A stretch of DNA of 64,000 nucleotides, from the NCBI GenBank assembly GCA_009992235.1, contig JAACVZ010000002.1, forward strand, positions 62,001 to 126,000. The letters run 5' to 3'. The notes beneath the pieces are model-generated. The model was not told the origin of the DNA. It made no database searches and worked only from the letters and a program-made list of their open reading frames with translations. The stretch is from Candidatus Saccharimonadota bacterium (GTDB lineage Bacteria; Patescibacteriota; Saccharimonadia; Saccharimonadales; Saccharimonadaceae). Each line of letters opens with the position of its first letter. The first letter of the stretch is position 1. Both the position numbers and the translations under genes were made by a program. Of the stretch, positions 42,326 through 51,077 are shown in pieces.

Positions 42326-42699
42326 GTCGGTACCCAACCTAGCGCAAAAAGAAGTGCTCCGACAATAGTTAGCACCGGAAAAATCCACCAACCAATCATG
42401 ATAAGTGTTTCCAGTATAATTTGCCCCGTTATGACGATAAGGCCGACTAATATAGTCATAGTTCGAATAAAAGCGCCAATAAAACGAGAAATGAGCTGGT
42501 CAAAGAAACTGCGGACGGCGACAGCAAATGACGTATCATCAATATTCGCCGATATTTGACGATACGGTGCGAACAAAGTCTTCGCTAATTCGCCTACCGA
42601 GAAGAGGTGGATGGTGCGTTTCCATCTGTCGACGACACGACCCCACTGGGCTATCCAGCCTCGCCCATACCACCAAGAAAACAATCCCACCAAAAACAT
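42316..42699 (-). CDS. Small membrane partner gene of the Clp-like ATPase, 127 aa
   Basis: I do not recognise the family. The product starts with a hydrophobic, Trp-rich segment (MFLVGLFSWWYGRGWIAQWG), has an amphipathic middle (LAKTLFAPYRQISANIDDTS) and two or three hydrophobic segments (AFIRTMTILVGLIVITGQII; TLIMIGWWIFPVLTIVGALL). It overlaps the start of the Clp-like gene by 10 bases, so the proteins are probably made in fixed ratio and may form one membrane complex. Divergent to murT with a 28-base spacer. Confidence 0.75.
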   Translation of the reverse strand: MFLVGLFSWWYGRGWIAQWGRVVDRWKRTIHLFSVGELAKTLFAPYRQISANIDDTSFAVAVRSFFDQLISRFIGAFIRTMTILVGLIVITGQIILETLIMIGWWIFPVLTIVGALLFALGWVPTWQ

Positions 42700-42727
42700 A
42701 TCCTCATTATACGATATAATGAGTCAT

Positions 42728-43990
42728 ATGCCCCAACCCTTTGTGATTATCTTTGGAAAAGCAGTTAGGTCTGTAGCTCGGCTTCGCGGTGGCGGTTCAG
42801 CCCTTCCCGGGCTATTCGTTGAACGCATTAGCCCAACCTTTGTTGCCGATACTTTATCTCAACTTCCGAAAGGCGTAGTTGTGATAACCGGCACCAATGG
42901 AAAAACGACAACAACAAAAATGGTCACCTCCCTTCTTGAAAGCCAAGGCCTGCGCGTCTTTACCAACCGTACGGGAAGCAACTTCGTCCGCGGTGTCGCC
43001 GCTGCCCTACTTGGTGAAATGAACACAAAAGGAAAACTTGCCGCCGATATCGCCATCCTCGAGCTCGATGAAGCCCACGCCGTAAAGTTCACCGACGTTA
43101 TCGCACCGACACATAGCCTATTTCTTAACGTTATGCGCGACCAACTAGATCGTTTTGGCGAAATCGACGCAACCGCTCGACTCCTCGAAAAAGTTGCACT
43201 TACGACAACTGAAAATGTCGTATTAAACCGTGAAGACAATCGTGTTCGAAATATTGCCGAAAAAGACCTTTCTGCTAAAGTCCACTATTTTGGTCTCGGC
43301 AAAGATGTACGAGCCCATTTTCCGAACGATGACGAACTTCATCATGCGCCAAAAGATACCGGCGCACTCCCCGACGCCGAAGTCGTCCTGTCCTCACTCG
43401 CGCAACCTCACGCTACGCTTCTTGTCGATGGAAAGAAGCACGACGTCACCTTGAAGGTAGCGGGCGCGTATAACATCTATAACGCTGCTGGAGCATTGAC
43501 GCTTGTCCGAGCAATTCTTCCCGATGCACCACTAGACAAACTGCTGACTGCGCTCGAAGGTGTCACGCCTGCTTTCGGACGAGGTGAATCTATTATGGTA
43601 GCTGGGCAGCCCCTCGAACTCGTCCTGGTCAAAAACCCGTCCGGATTTCGTCTTGGCCTCTCATCATTCCCGCCCGAAGGCTACGCTACAATGATTGCCA
43701 TAAACGACAACTACGCCGATGGCCGAGATATGTCATGGCTATGGGATGTTAATTTTACCAGCCTCCCGAAAGTCGACGAAGTATCGGGTATCCGCGCCTA
43801 TGACATGGCGCTCCGGCTACAGTACGATGAAGTTCCCGTCTCGAATATTGAGCCCGAGCTCCCCCGTGCTCTGCGACACTTCATTCAACAAGCACCCAAC
43901 AGCCCAAAGCGCATATACTGCACCTACACCGCTATGATTACCCTTCGCAAAGAGCTCGCAAAAATTACTGATGTCGAGGAGGTTTCATGA
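42728..43990 (+). CDS. murT: MurT-type Mur ligase (lipid II amidation)
   Basis: Mur-ligase-family protein that with GatD amidates the D-Glu of lipid II. The P-loop VVITGTNGKTTTTKMVTSLL, ILELDEAHAVKFTDVIAPTH, LFLNVMRDQLDRFGEID and VAGAYNIYNAAGALTLVRAI fit MurT (DUF1727 at the C-terminus: LRHFIQQAPN, YCTYTAMITLRKELA). The four cysteines of the zinc ribbon known in Staphylococcus MurT are absent in this copy. The ATG at 42728 lies 7 bases after TATAAT (42715-42720); an ATG overlapping that box cannot be used. The stop overlaps gatD (ATGA). Confidence 0.92.
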   Translation: MPQPFVIIFGKAVRSVARLRGGGSALPGLFVERISPTFVADTLSQLPKGVVVITGTNGKTTTTKMVTSLLESQGLRVFTNRTGSNFVRGVAAALLGEMNTKGKLAADIAILELDEAHAVKFTDVIAPTHSLFLNVMRDQLDRFGEIDATARLLEKVALTTTENVVLNREDNRVRNIAEKDLSAKVHYFGLGKDVRAHFPNDDELHHAPKDTGALPDAEVVLSSLAQPHATLLVDGKKHDVTLKVAGAYNIYNAAGALTLVRAILPDAPLDKLLTALEGVTPAFGRGESIMVAGQPLELVLVKNPSGFRLGLSSFPPEGYATMIAINDNYADGRDMSWLWDVNFTSLPKVDEVSGIRAYDMALRLQYDEVPVSNIEPELPRALRHFIQQAPNSPKRIYCTYTAMITLRKELAKITDVEEVS

Positions 43991-44718
43991 GCACGCCAAT
44001 AGCCCAGCCGGTACGTATCCTACAGCTGTACCCAAACGACATGAACATTTACGGCGATAACGGCAACCTTCAGGTTCTCAAAAAACGCCTTGAGTGGCGG
44101 GGCTACGACGTCGAAGTTGTGTCATATAACGTTGGTGACTCGTTGCCAATGCAAGTTGACATTGTACTTGGTGGCGGCGGACAAGATAGCGGTCAAGCAG
44201 TTATTCATGCCGATCTCCTAAAAATCAAAGACTCAATTATTGGTTGGGCTGAAGACGGTGTCCCTATGCTGGCTGTTTGCGGATTATACCAATTATTTGG
44301 GCACTTTTTCCAAACCTCCGAAGGCGCCCGCATGGAAGGTGTTGGTATTTTTGAGGCCGAAACTTACGCCACGCCCGAACGACTAATCGGTAACGTTGTC
44401 GCCAGGAATAGCCAATTCGGCGATATTATTGGTTACGAAAACCACAGCGGCCAAACCTATCTCAAAAAAGGTGCTTCAGCCTTTGCCCGGGTTATAAAAG
44501 GTGCTGGAAACAATGTGAAAGATGGCCAAGAAGGCGCTCGTTTCAAAAGCACCATCGGCACCTACCTGCACGGATCGCTTCTTCCCAAGAACCCCGCCAT
44601 TGCAGACTTTCTAATTGAGACTGCCGTAACCCGAAAATACGGCTCATTCAACGAAAAACTAGTTGACGACCAGGTTGCCCAACAAGCTCGTCGCATTGCC
44701 AGAAACAGACCTCGCTAA
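43987..44718 (+). CDS. gatD: GatD glutamine amidotransferase subunit (CobB/CobQ-like)
   Basis: Class I glutaminase partner of MurT. Nucleophile C98 sits in MLAVCGLYQLFG, the DNGNLQVLKKRLEWRGYDVE segment matches GatD, and the catalytic histidine is near 195 in TYLHGSLLPKNPAIADFL. Length 243 is normal. The 4-base overlap with murT assures equal production. The gene's last four bases overlap the comEC stop in convergent orientation. Lipid II amidation strengthens cross-linking in Gram-positive-type walls. Confidence 0.93.
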   Translation: MSTPIAQPVRILQLYPNDMNIYGDNGNLQVLKKRLEWRGYDVEVVSYNVGDSLPMQVDIVLGGGGQDSGQAVIHADLLKIKDSIIGWAEDGVPMLAVCGLYQLFGHFFQTSEGARMEGVGIFEAETYATPERLIGNVVARNSQFGDIIGYENHSGQTYLKKGASAFARVIKGAGNNVKDGQEGARFKSTIGTYLHGSLLPKNPAIADFLIETAVTRKYGSFNEKLVDDQVAQQARRIARNRPR

Positions 44719-46157
44719 ACCACGGGGTTCGACTGTCTAAAGCTATAACCAGTGGCCCGTTGCATCCATGAACAGGCAAGAGCAACGGCCGCTACATACA
44801 CCAACCACCACCACGGCTCGATGGCAATATCATGCTGTGCCCACGATAGCTCCGACAAAAACGTTGCCACATTCGTCATATACGCCAGCAGCCATTCGGT
44901 AGGGACGGCTAGTAGCTCAACAAACGGCAATTGCGTCAATGACCACGCGCCAACCAAAAACGTCACCAGCATAGCAATAGGTACAAACGGTACCACAAGC
45001 AAATTTGCAAAAATAGCGACATTCGAAACCGTCCCAAAACTTAGTGCAATAAGCGGAATGGTCACAATGTGTGCGGCAACGGTTTCACCGAGTATCTGGC
45101 GGATAATGCCCGGCTCTTTATCGCCGAAAAAGTACCGCTGAAGCAAAGGTGCGACAATCATTACCCCTGCAAACGCTGCAAAACTTAGTTGCCACCCAAG
45201 GTCACCCCAGGCATAGCTTGGTTGCGCCATAACGGTAATCATTGCCGCAAACGGCAGTAACACCAGTGGGTGAAATGAATGTCCGTAGTACCATGTTAGA
45301 AGGCTGAGACCTGACACCAAACCTGCTCGCACCATGCTAGGGCTCAGGCCCGTAACAGCCATGAACACGACGATCATCGTTCCTGAAGACAGAGCCGACA
45401 GATACTTAGATACACGTATAAACAAACGCCTCGATATCCGCACTAATATGGTTAGATTGTATCCACTCGCGACTACGATGTGCGTCAGCCCAACAATACG
45501 AAGCGATTCAGATAGGTCGTTTGGCAGGGCACTCTTTTGACCCGTCAAGAACCCAATGCCAAGGCTCGCTTGAGGGTCCGGTACTTCGTCTCTAACAAGT
45601 TCCGCGAACCAGTCGCGCACTCGGCGGCCGACATCACCCGGCTCGGGGTGGACTACTTTTTCTACTTTTGCACGCTTCATGGATCCGACGTAGCTACCAA
45701 ACCCTTCAGAGAATACGCCATCAATAAAAAGTACATCACCCCTCTTAACAGGCGTTGCGCTGCCGACCGTTACAAGCAAGGCGCCAGGCAATTTACGATC
45801 TTCGTAGGCGAGCTCGTTTAGCTGAACAGACAGTTGACCCGAAAGAGTCAGTGTCGGATCTTCGCGAACGGTACCCGATAGATAAACTTGCTGTTCGGCA
45901 AACAAATCGAACACCTGCCTGTCGCCAATATGTGCAGTGCCATAGCCCAAACCAAATACAAGCCCGCCGACGCACCCAACAACCAGTGCGAATAACCTAC
46001 CGAGCCTCAGGGCGTATAGCATAGCGAGAGCTCCGAATGCGCCCACCCACAAAGAAACAGCGACCAATGGCGCTAAACACACCCCACACACCACACATGC
46101 GCTTATTGCTGCAATCGACCAAGAGCCGTGTATGGGTCGTCGTATCCACCAAGCCAC
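44715..46157 (-). CDS. comEC: ComEC/Rec2-type DNA uptake channel, short form
   Basis: Membrane channel for single-stranded DNA in natural transformation. The N-terminus has membrane spans and an OB-like DUF4131 region (VYLSGTVREDPTLTLSGQLS), then the competence domain: LGIGFLTGQKSALPNDLSES, the signature GLTHIVVASGYNLTILVRIS, GLSPSMVRAGLVSGLSLLTW and several spans ending near residue 465. At 480 residues it lacks the C-terminal metallo-beta-lactamase domain of the long form (about 750). Together with pilins in the window it supports natural competence, but comEA and comF are not seen. Confidence 0.9.
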   Translation of the reverse strand: MAWWIRRPIHGSWSIAAISACVVCGVCLAPLVAVSLWVGAFGALAMLYALRLGRLFALVVGCVGGLVFGLGYGTAHIGDRQVFDLFAEQQVYLSGTVREDPTLTLSGQLSVQLNELAYEDRKLPGALLVTVGSATPVKRGDVLFIDGVFSEGFGSYVGSMKRAKVEKVVHPEPGDVGRRVRDWFAELVRDEVPDPQASLGIGFLTGQKSALPNDLSESLRIVGLTHIVVASGYNLTILVRISRRLFIRVSKYLSALSSGTMIVVFMAVTGLSPSMVRAGLVSGLSLLTWYYGHSFHPLVLLPFAAMITVMAQPSYAWGDLGWQLSFAAFAGVMIVAPLLQRYFFGDKEPGIIRQILGETVAAHIVTIPLIALSFGTVSNVAIFANLLVVPFVPIAMLVTFLVGAWSLTQLPFVELLAVPTEWLLAYMTNVATFLSELSWAQHDIAIEPWWWLVYVAAVALACSWMQRATGYSFRQSNPVV

Positions 46158-46200
46158 ACTACTTATTTTAGAGATGAAATAATAACTTGTTTTTGACTAA

Positions 46201-46228
46201 ATAAAATAGACGACCAGCCGATCGTCTA
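46201..46228 (-). terminator. Terminator after tRNA-Lys (UUU)
   Basis: On the minus strand TAGACGA (46222-46228), 8-base loop, TCGTCTA (46207-46213) then TTTTATTT. It lies 8 bases past the CCA end of tRNA-Lys. Confidence 0.85.
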
Positions 46229-46235
46229 CTTTACT

Positions 46236-46311
46236 TGGAGGGACCAGTGGGTCTCGAACCCACGACACTCTGGTTAAAAGCCAGATGCTCTACCAACTGA
46301 GCTATGGTCCC
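46236..46311 (-). tRNA. tRNA-Lys (UUU)
   Basis: Minus strand: acceptor GGGACCA/TGGTCCC, D-arm GCTC/GAGC, anticodon stem TCTGG/CCAGA with loop CTTTTAA (anticodon TTT), T-arm GTGGG-TTCGAGA-CCCAC, encoded CCA at 46236-46238. Expected MnmA substrate. Confidence 0.95.
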
Positions 46312-46356
46312 GCAACCCTACAGACTATACATCAACAGGGGTGAACTGTCAATCTG

Positions 46357-46836
46357 TTACTTCTTCCTATCCCTCAAAGCAACAGGCTTCGTAAAGAACA
46401 GGTCAGCAACCGCCACCACAACCCCGACACTAATGATCGCCTCACGGTACTCCATGAATAATGCATAGATATCTGCCCCGACACCATCGAACGGAAGTGC
46501 GTAGCTTATTGGCTCAATCAAAAACGCCAACGCCAAGACGGTAAAAAGGAACGAACCAATCGCGCGCCCTATTGCTGTTTTATACCTGTAGCCATGGAAA
46601 AGTAGCACCGCCGCAGGTAGGAGAACGATAATCGACAAAGTCACGGCATTTGCAATTGTCGCATCCGGAATAAGTCCCGTGCTTGCAATAACGAGGCCAG
46701 CGTTATAGCTCCATATTGTGCTAACCGTAGCTCCCGCCGTTAAGGCAAGGCCTAGTAATCCAAACCGGCGCTTTGACCAATAGGCACCAAGAAAGAGGGC
46801 CATAGCTATAGCGCCTAAAACACCGGCAGCTACCAT
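46357..46836 (-). CDS. Hypothetical five-span membrane protein, 159 aa
   Basis: Unrecognised. The product is almost wholly hydrophobic with about five spans (AAGVLGAIAMALFLGAYWSK; LTAGATVSTIWSYNAGLVIA; ANAVTLSIIVLLPAAVLLF; AIGSFLFTVLALAFLIEPIS; IISVGVVVAVADLFFTKPVA) and a basic end. It overlaps the DUF192 gene upstream by 7 bases and has its own AGGAGA ribosome site inside that gene, so the two are co-expressed. Confidence 0.75.
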   Translation of the reverse strand: MVAAGVLGAIAMALFLGAYWSKRRFGLLGLALTAGATVSTIWSYNAGLVIASTGLIPDATIANAVTLSIIVLLPAAVLLFHGYRYKTAIGRAIGSFLFTVLALAFLIEPISYALPFDGVGADIYALFMEYREAIISVGVVVAVADLFFTKPVALRDRKK

Positions 46837-47321
46837 AAGTTTCTCTCCTGAATAGTAAATTCAACATTGTCACCAACGCGTATTGCATCTCGCCTTGCGC
46901 TACCAGCTGTAAGTTCGAGAACGTAGCGCGCCTTTTCGCTAGGAGTAAACGTGGCAACCGGCAGCTGGTTGGGTTGGGCATCAGTCACTACGTACACAAT
47001 CTTTTTTGTACTATCGAGCCAAATGATATCAATCGGAATCTCCATCTCGTTCATCCAAATTGAATGAAAATCATCTGTCTCGAATTCCATAAGCAGCCCA
47101 CCATTGGGATTTAATTCTTCAACACCAGAAAGGCCCCTCACCCGACTTACTTCATCACTAGCGACCCAAAGCTGATATACATTAGCGCCCATACGCACTT
47201 CTGTAGTTGGCCGAAAATTTGTGACTACATAGGCAATAACCGACGCAATAATAATGAGAACAACACCGCTAACAAGCAGCGCTGTTGTATGCGGTCGCCA
47301 ACGAGTAAGTTGCGTATCCAT
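46830..47321 (-). CDS. DUF192 protein with membrane anchor
   Basis: A 163-residue protein: one membrane segment (about 13-33), then DUF192: YQLWVASDEVSRVRGLSGVE, GGLLMEFETDDFHSIWMNEM, IPIDIIWLDSTKKIVYVVTD and ARYVLELTAGSARRDAIRVG. The domain is common, extracellular and of unknown function. The ATG at 47319-47321 is set by TATACT on the minus strand (47329-47334), which ends 7 bases before it; a longer frame exists but would start before the promoter. Confidence 0.88.
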   Translation of the reverse strand: MDTQLTRWRPHTTALLVSGVVLIIIASVIAYVVTNFRPTTEVRMGANVYQLWVASDEVSRVRGLSGVEELNPNGGLLMEFETDDFHSIWMNEMEIPIDIIWLDSTKKIVYVVTDAQPNQLPVATFTPSEKARYVLELTAGSARRDAIRVGDNVEFTIQERNLW

Positions 47322-47366
47322 ACCCTCAAGTATATCAGTTTTTAACAAAAGCGGATTACGAGGTAG

Positions 47367-48278
47367 TTAGGCGCCGACTTTATCTTTTTTGTTGCGGCGT
47401 TTGGCGTTAATTTCGACGTATTCGATAATCGGTGCAGCAACGTTACGTCCTGTTACCTTCTCAATGCCAAAGCCCGGACTCGAGTTTACCTCTAGAATAA
47501 GCGGCCCACGAGCGCTGCGCATAAAGTCGACACCAGCTACGTTAAGCCCCATAGCCTTTGCTGCTTTAATAACCATCTTCTTCTCTTCGTCGGTCAACTT
47601 GATGACAGTACCTTCGCCACCTTTGTGAAGGTTAGACCGGAAATCATCATCAAGGCTTTGTCGCTTCATACTCGCCACGACGCGTCCACCAACAACAAAA
47701 GCGCGAATGTCAGTTCCGGCCGACTCTTTAACAAACTCTTGCAATAAAATGTTCGTGCCATCTTCATTGGTGAGATAAAATGCTTGAAGTACGGACTTTG
47801 CCGCCTTTTTTGTTTCCGCAAGAACAACACCGTTACCATGAGTGCCGCGAGCCAACTTTATAATAACCGGCATGTCGCCAAGCTTCTCGAGAAGGCTGTC
47901 TATGTCGGTTGAGTTACGGGATACAATTGTCTTCGGAATGCCCACACCAGCCTTAGCTAGCAACTGTAGACTGCGAAGCTTATCTCGCGAGCGAGTAATA
48001 GCAATAGAGCTCGAAACGGTGTACAAACCTTGCATCTCAAGCTGGCGAACAATGGCCGTACCGTAACGAGTCATGTTCGAAGCGATACGTGGGATGATTG
48101 CATCGTATCCAGAAAGATCTACCCCACGATAACTAACAGTCGGGTTATTCTTCTCAATAGACGCATAACAGTCACGATACTTAATAACTCTTACCTCATG
48201 GCCGCGCTTCTTCGCCTCTTCAACGAGTCGTTTTGTTGAGTAGTTACCGTTTCCGTTCGATAGAATTGCTATTTTCAT
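47367..48278 (-). CDS. rimK: RimK-type ATP-grasp ligase
   Basis: A 303-residue ATP-grasp protein: IAILSNGNGNYSTKRLVEEA, ATP-binding MPVIIKLARGTHGNGVVLAE, VKESAGTDIRAFVVGGRVVA, GGEGTVIKLTDEEKKMVIKA and the metal-binding GVDFMRSARGPLILEVNSSP. It matches RimK, which adds glutamates to ribosomal protein S6 in E. coli; other members make peptide-like cofactors or tags. The adjacent upstream gene encodes the retropepsin-like zinc-protease-family partner often found with RimK. Starts 2 bases after that gene's stop. Confidence 0.9.
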   Translation of the reverse strand: MKIAILSNGNGNYSTKRLVEEAKKRGHEVRVIKYRDCYASIEKNNPTVSYRGVDLSGYDAIIPRIASNMTRYGTAIVRQLEMQGLYTVSSSIAITRSRDKLRSLQLLAKAGVGIPKTIVSRNSTDIDSLLEKLGDMPVIIKLARGTHGNGVVLAETKKAAKSVLQAFYLTNEDGTNILLQEFVKESAGTDIRAFVVGGRVVASMKRQSLDDDFRSNLHKGGEGTVIKLTDEEKKMVIKAAKAMGLNVAGVDFMRSARGPLILEVNSSPGFGIEKVTGRNVAAPIIEYVEINAKRRNKKDKVGA

Positions 48279-48280
48279 AA

Positions 48281-48754
48281 TTATTCGCCTCCCTCAAGCT
48301 TAGAATCTAGTTCACGGCGTCGCTGCGCTTCTTTGGCGCTAAGTAAATCGCCAGACGCTACGTCAACAATATACTTATTCCTTAGTATATTCCTCCCAAT
48401 CAATATCGGATACGTCTGCGTTGATCTATCTGCGAGCGTCACCCTTGCCCTTATGCGACGTCCACGAAGAGAAACTAATAGCTGAACGGTATATCGCACC
48501 TCGACATGCCCCATTGAACTTGAAACAACGCGACGACCATAGTCTGCAATCGTCACGCTAGACCCCGTAAAAAACTCACTGCCCTCATCAAACAAAATAA
48601 AGGAAAGCCCCTGCTCGGACTCACGAATAGATGACGCCCAGACCGACGTGATCGTTGCGCCGGTATCAATACGCGCTGGAATATTTTTCACTCCCAGCTC
48701 CGGAAGAGACACTTTTTCAGAGCGGCCGATGGTTACTTTTTCTTTGACATTCAT
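48281..48754 (-). CDS. RimK-associated retropepsin-like protease (Zn_protease family)
   Basis: A 157-residue protein with an aspartic-protease-like loop NIPARIDTGATITSVWASS and the second half ARVTLADRSTQTYPILIGRN. This is the family annotated as ATP-dependent zinc protease, regularly linked with rimK, where it may remove or trim the added residues. TAATAT on the minus strand (48761-48766) ends 6 bases before the ATG. It shares a 77-base spacer with the divergent ATP-grasp gene at 48832. Confidence 0.82.
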   Translation of the reverse strand: MNVKEKVTIGRSEKVSLPELGVKNIPARIDTGATITSVWASSIRESEQGLSFILFDEGSEFFTGSSVTIADYGRRVVSSSMGHVEVRYTVQLLVSLRGRRIRARVTLADRSTQTYPILIGRNILRNKYIVDVASGDLLSAKEAQRRRELDSKLEGGE

Positions 48755-48796
48755 CGTACTATATTAACATATATTGCATGACTTTGTCAATAGTGC

Positions 48797-48825
48797 TTGA
48801 CTTTACGCACCTCTGATATGATACT
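48797..48825 (+). promoter_or_regulatory. Promoter of the 48832 gene, leaderless
   Basis: TTGACT (48797-48802), 17-base spacer, GATACT (48820-48825), then 6 bases to the ATG at 48832. It is the best full -35/-10 example of the leaderless layout in this window. Confidence 0.75.
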
Positions 48826-48831
48826 AAAATA

Positions 48832-50064
48832 ATGCGTCCTCTATATATATACATCGTCGGAAAACCCGACTCTCGATCGACCGTAGTGGATACTATCCAC
48901 AATAAAGGCTACCTTGCCGGAATATTAGCAGATAAACAGGCAGGAAAAAATGGCTTGGAAGTATTCGATCGTGTCGTTGAGGTGGATTTTGCACAGATCG
49001 ATGATGAGATCCATCGTCTAGATACAGTCGATTTATCTCCGGCAGGTTTTCTATCTACATACGAGAACTACATTGTCGCAAAGGCAAAACTTTCTCAGCA
49101 CTTTGAAACACCTGGAATTCCGTTGAACGCCGCTGAACTCACAACCGATAAAGCACGGATGCGTGAGGCGTTCCTTCAAGCCGACCGATCAATTTCCCCA
49201 GACTATGCAAAGGTCCAGACCCTAGAGCAAGCCCAAGAGTTTGCTCAAAATCACTCTTTCCCGCTCATAATTAAGCCGACAAATCTTGTAAAAAGTTTGC
49301 TCGTACTCAAGTGCAACAACGAAAAAGAACTTGCAGAACAGTTCACATATGCAAGCCAGAACGTTGTGTCACTATATAAAAAATATAACGTATACAACCA
49401 GGCGCCCCAGCTAATTATCGAGGAGTTCATAACAGGCAAGCAATACTCAATCGCGGCGTACGTCGACCAGTTTGGCAAGCCACATTTTTACAGAGGTATA
49501 GCCACGCTAAAGACTGCTCAAGACATAGGTCAAAACGATAACTATCTATTCTCACGAAAACTTCCGTCATCGTTGCCGGCAGATAGACAGTCAGAGATGT
49601 TTGAAGTTGCGGAAAAAGGAGTCCGGGCGCTAGGTATGAAATCTACGCCAGCTCATATTGAGCTCATCTCCGGTGACAATGGCACTAAAATTGTCGAAAT
49701 AGGGGCTCGCACGGGCGGGTACCGGCCCCGTATGTATCGCATGAGTTACGGCGCCGACCTGACGGAACAGGAAGTGCGCATTGCTTTAGGCGAGACACCG
49801 CTCATAGAGGAGTCCTTTTCGGCATATTGTGCTGTCTATGAGCTATTTCCAAATACGGAGGGGAGCTTCTTGAGCATCGAGCATAAACTGGATCCATCGC
49901 AACTAGCGTACTACCGAATAACCGCTAAAGTGGGTGACCGCGTCGGACCCGCAAAAAACGGCTTCAAGGCTACGGCTATTGTTATCGTAAAAGATGAAGA
50001 TGAAAGCACTTTCTTAAAAATTTGCCGACAAATTGAAGCGGCTAATGTTAAGGTAAAAGAATGA
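48832..50064 (+). CDS. ATP-grasp ligase of the CPSase-L/BacD type
   Basis: A 410-residue ATP-grasp protein with N-terminal Rossmann-like part (YIYIVGKPDSRSTVVDTIHN), ATP-binding FPLIIKPTNLVKSLLVLKCN, EEFITGKQYSIAAYVDQFG and the metal site ELISGDNGTKIVEIGARTGG. Similar domains occur in L-amino-acid ligases and in synthesis of peptides or decorated glycans. The substrate is unknown. The stop overlaps the glycosyltransferase start by 4 bases, so the ligase may work on the same surface product. Confidence 0.85.
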   Translation: MRPLYIYIVGKPDSRSTVVDTIHNKGYLAGILADKQAGKNGLEVFDRVVEVDFAQIDDEIHRLDTVDLSPAGFLSTYENYIVAKAKLSQHFETPGIPLNAAELTTDKARMREAFLQADRSISPDYAKVQTLEQAQEFAQNHSFPLIIKPTNLVKSLLVLKCNNEKELAEQFTYASQNVVSLYKKYNVYNQAPQLIIEEFITGKQYSIAAYVDQFGKPHFYRGIATLKTAQDIGQNDNYLFSRKLPSSLPADRQSEMFEVAEKGVRALGMKSTPAHIELISGDNGTKIVEIGARTGGYRPRMYRMSYGADLTEQEVRIALGETPLIEESFSAYCAVYELFPNTEGSFLSIEHKLDPSQLAYYRITAKVGDRVGPAKNGFKATAIVIVKDEDESTFLKICRQIEAANVKVKE

Positions 50065-51077
50065 GAATCGCACATATTCTCCCCCACAGCGTAACCTTTC
50101 CACTCAAAAGCCATAACGGCCGGTACGATTGGGTGGAACAACTAGCGCTTCGACAAGCTCGTCAAGGACACGAGGTTACTATATATTGCCATCCATCATC
50201 CCGAAGTGAAAAACTGCACTTCCGTGGTATTTCAAGCGCGCAAACAGACAAAAAAATAAACAACATCAATACTTTTCGACTTGCATTCTCAAACGATCAC
50301 GACGTATATCATTCACATTTCGACAACCTTCACTACGAAGTCGCCCACGAGACAGTTAAGCCTATCGTATTTACGCAGCACTGGTGGCCTACTGAAGAAA
50401 CTATCAACCTAGCGAAGCAACATCAATCGCACCTTAACGTGTGGGCGGTCGCCCCTACGAAATACATGGAAGGCATTGACCGTGCTAATGGTATCCAGAC
50501 AAAAGGCTACATCCACCACGGTATCAATCTAGATGTTTTTAAACCAAAGCCTGAGTCGAAGACTAACCGACTCCTATGCGTCGGAAGGATTGCTCCGAAT
50601 AAACACATAGAAACGGCCTTAGCCGTGGCAAAGCAATCAGGTGTCGGGCTTGATATTGTCGGAAAGCTCCTAGATAAAGACATCGACTACTGGAATAGTA
50701 TCAGCAATGATATCGACGGCATAGGCATTAATTATCTTGGCCAGAAGAACAAGGATGACCTCGTCAGGCTCTATTCGAACGCGAAGGCGGTCATTTGCAC
50801 CTTCAGCGAAAAAGAAGCGTTCGGCCTCGTGGCTATAGAGGCGCAGGCCTGTGGAACGCCTATTCTTATAACCCCCGGGGGTGCACACGCTGAACTCTTG
50901 GACTCAGGAAAAACAGGGTTTATCTGTGAGTCAATCGATGAATTTGAAGTTGCCATCAATGAGGTTGTCAAGATTCGCTCTGAGGATTGCATCAACTTCA
51001 TCAAAGACAATTTCGACATTACAGAGATGTTCGAGAAATACGAAAAGCTATACCAAGAACTCACCTACACCTCGTAG
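50061..51077 (+). CDS. GT4-type glycosyltransferase
   Basis: A 338-residue GT-B glycosyltransferase: N-terminal MRIAHILPHSVTFPLKSHNG and DVYHSHFDNLHYE, hinge GINLDVFKPKPESKTNRLLC, donor site VGRIAPNKHIETALAVAK and the E-x7-E motif FSEKEAFGLVAIEAQACGTP. Likely adds a sugar from a nucleotide donor to a lipid-linked or cell-surface glycan. It overlaps the ATP-grasp gene before it and, in convergent orientation, the end of the Stealth-like gene by 13 bases. Confidence 0.9.
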   Translation: MRIAHILPHSVTFPLKSHNGRYDWVEQLALRQARQGHEVTIYCHPSSRSEKLHFRGISSAQTDKKINNINTFRLAFSNDHDVYHSHFDNLHYEVAHETVKPIVFTQHWWPTEETINLAKQHQSHLNVWAVAPTKYMEGIDRANGIQTKGYIHHGINLDVFKPKPESKTNRLLCVGRIAPNKHIETALAVAKQSGVGLDIVGKLLDKDIDYWNSISNDIDGIGINYLGQKNKDDLVRLYSNAKAVICTFSEKEAFGLVAIEAQACGTPILITPGGAHAELLDSGKTGFICESIDEFEVAINEVVKIRSEDCINFIKDNFDITEMFEKYEKLYQELTYTS

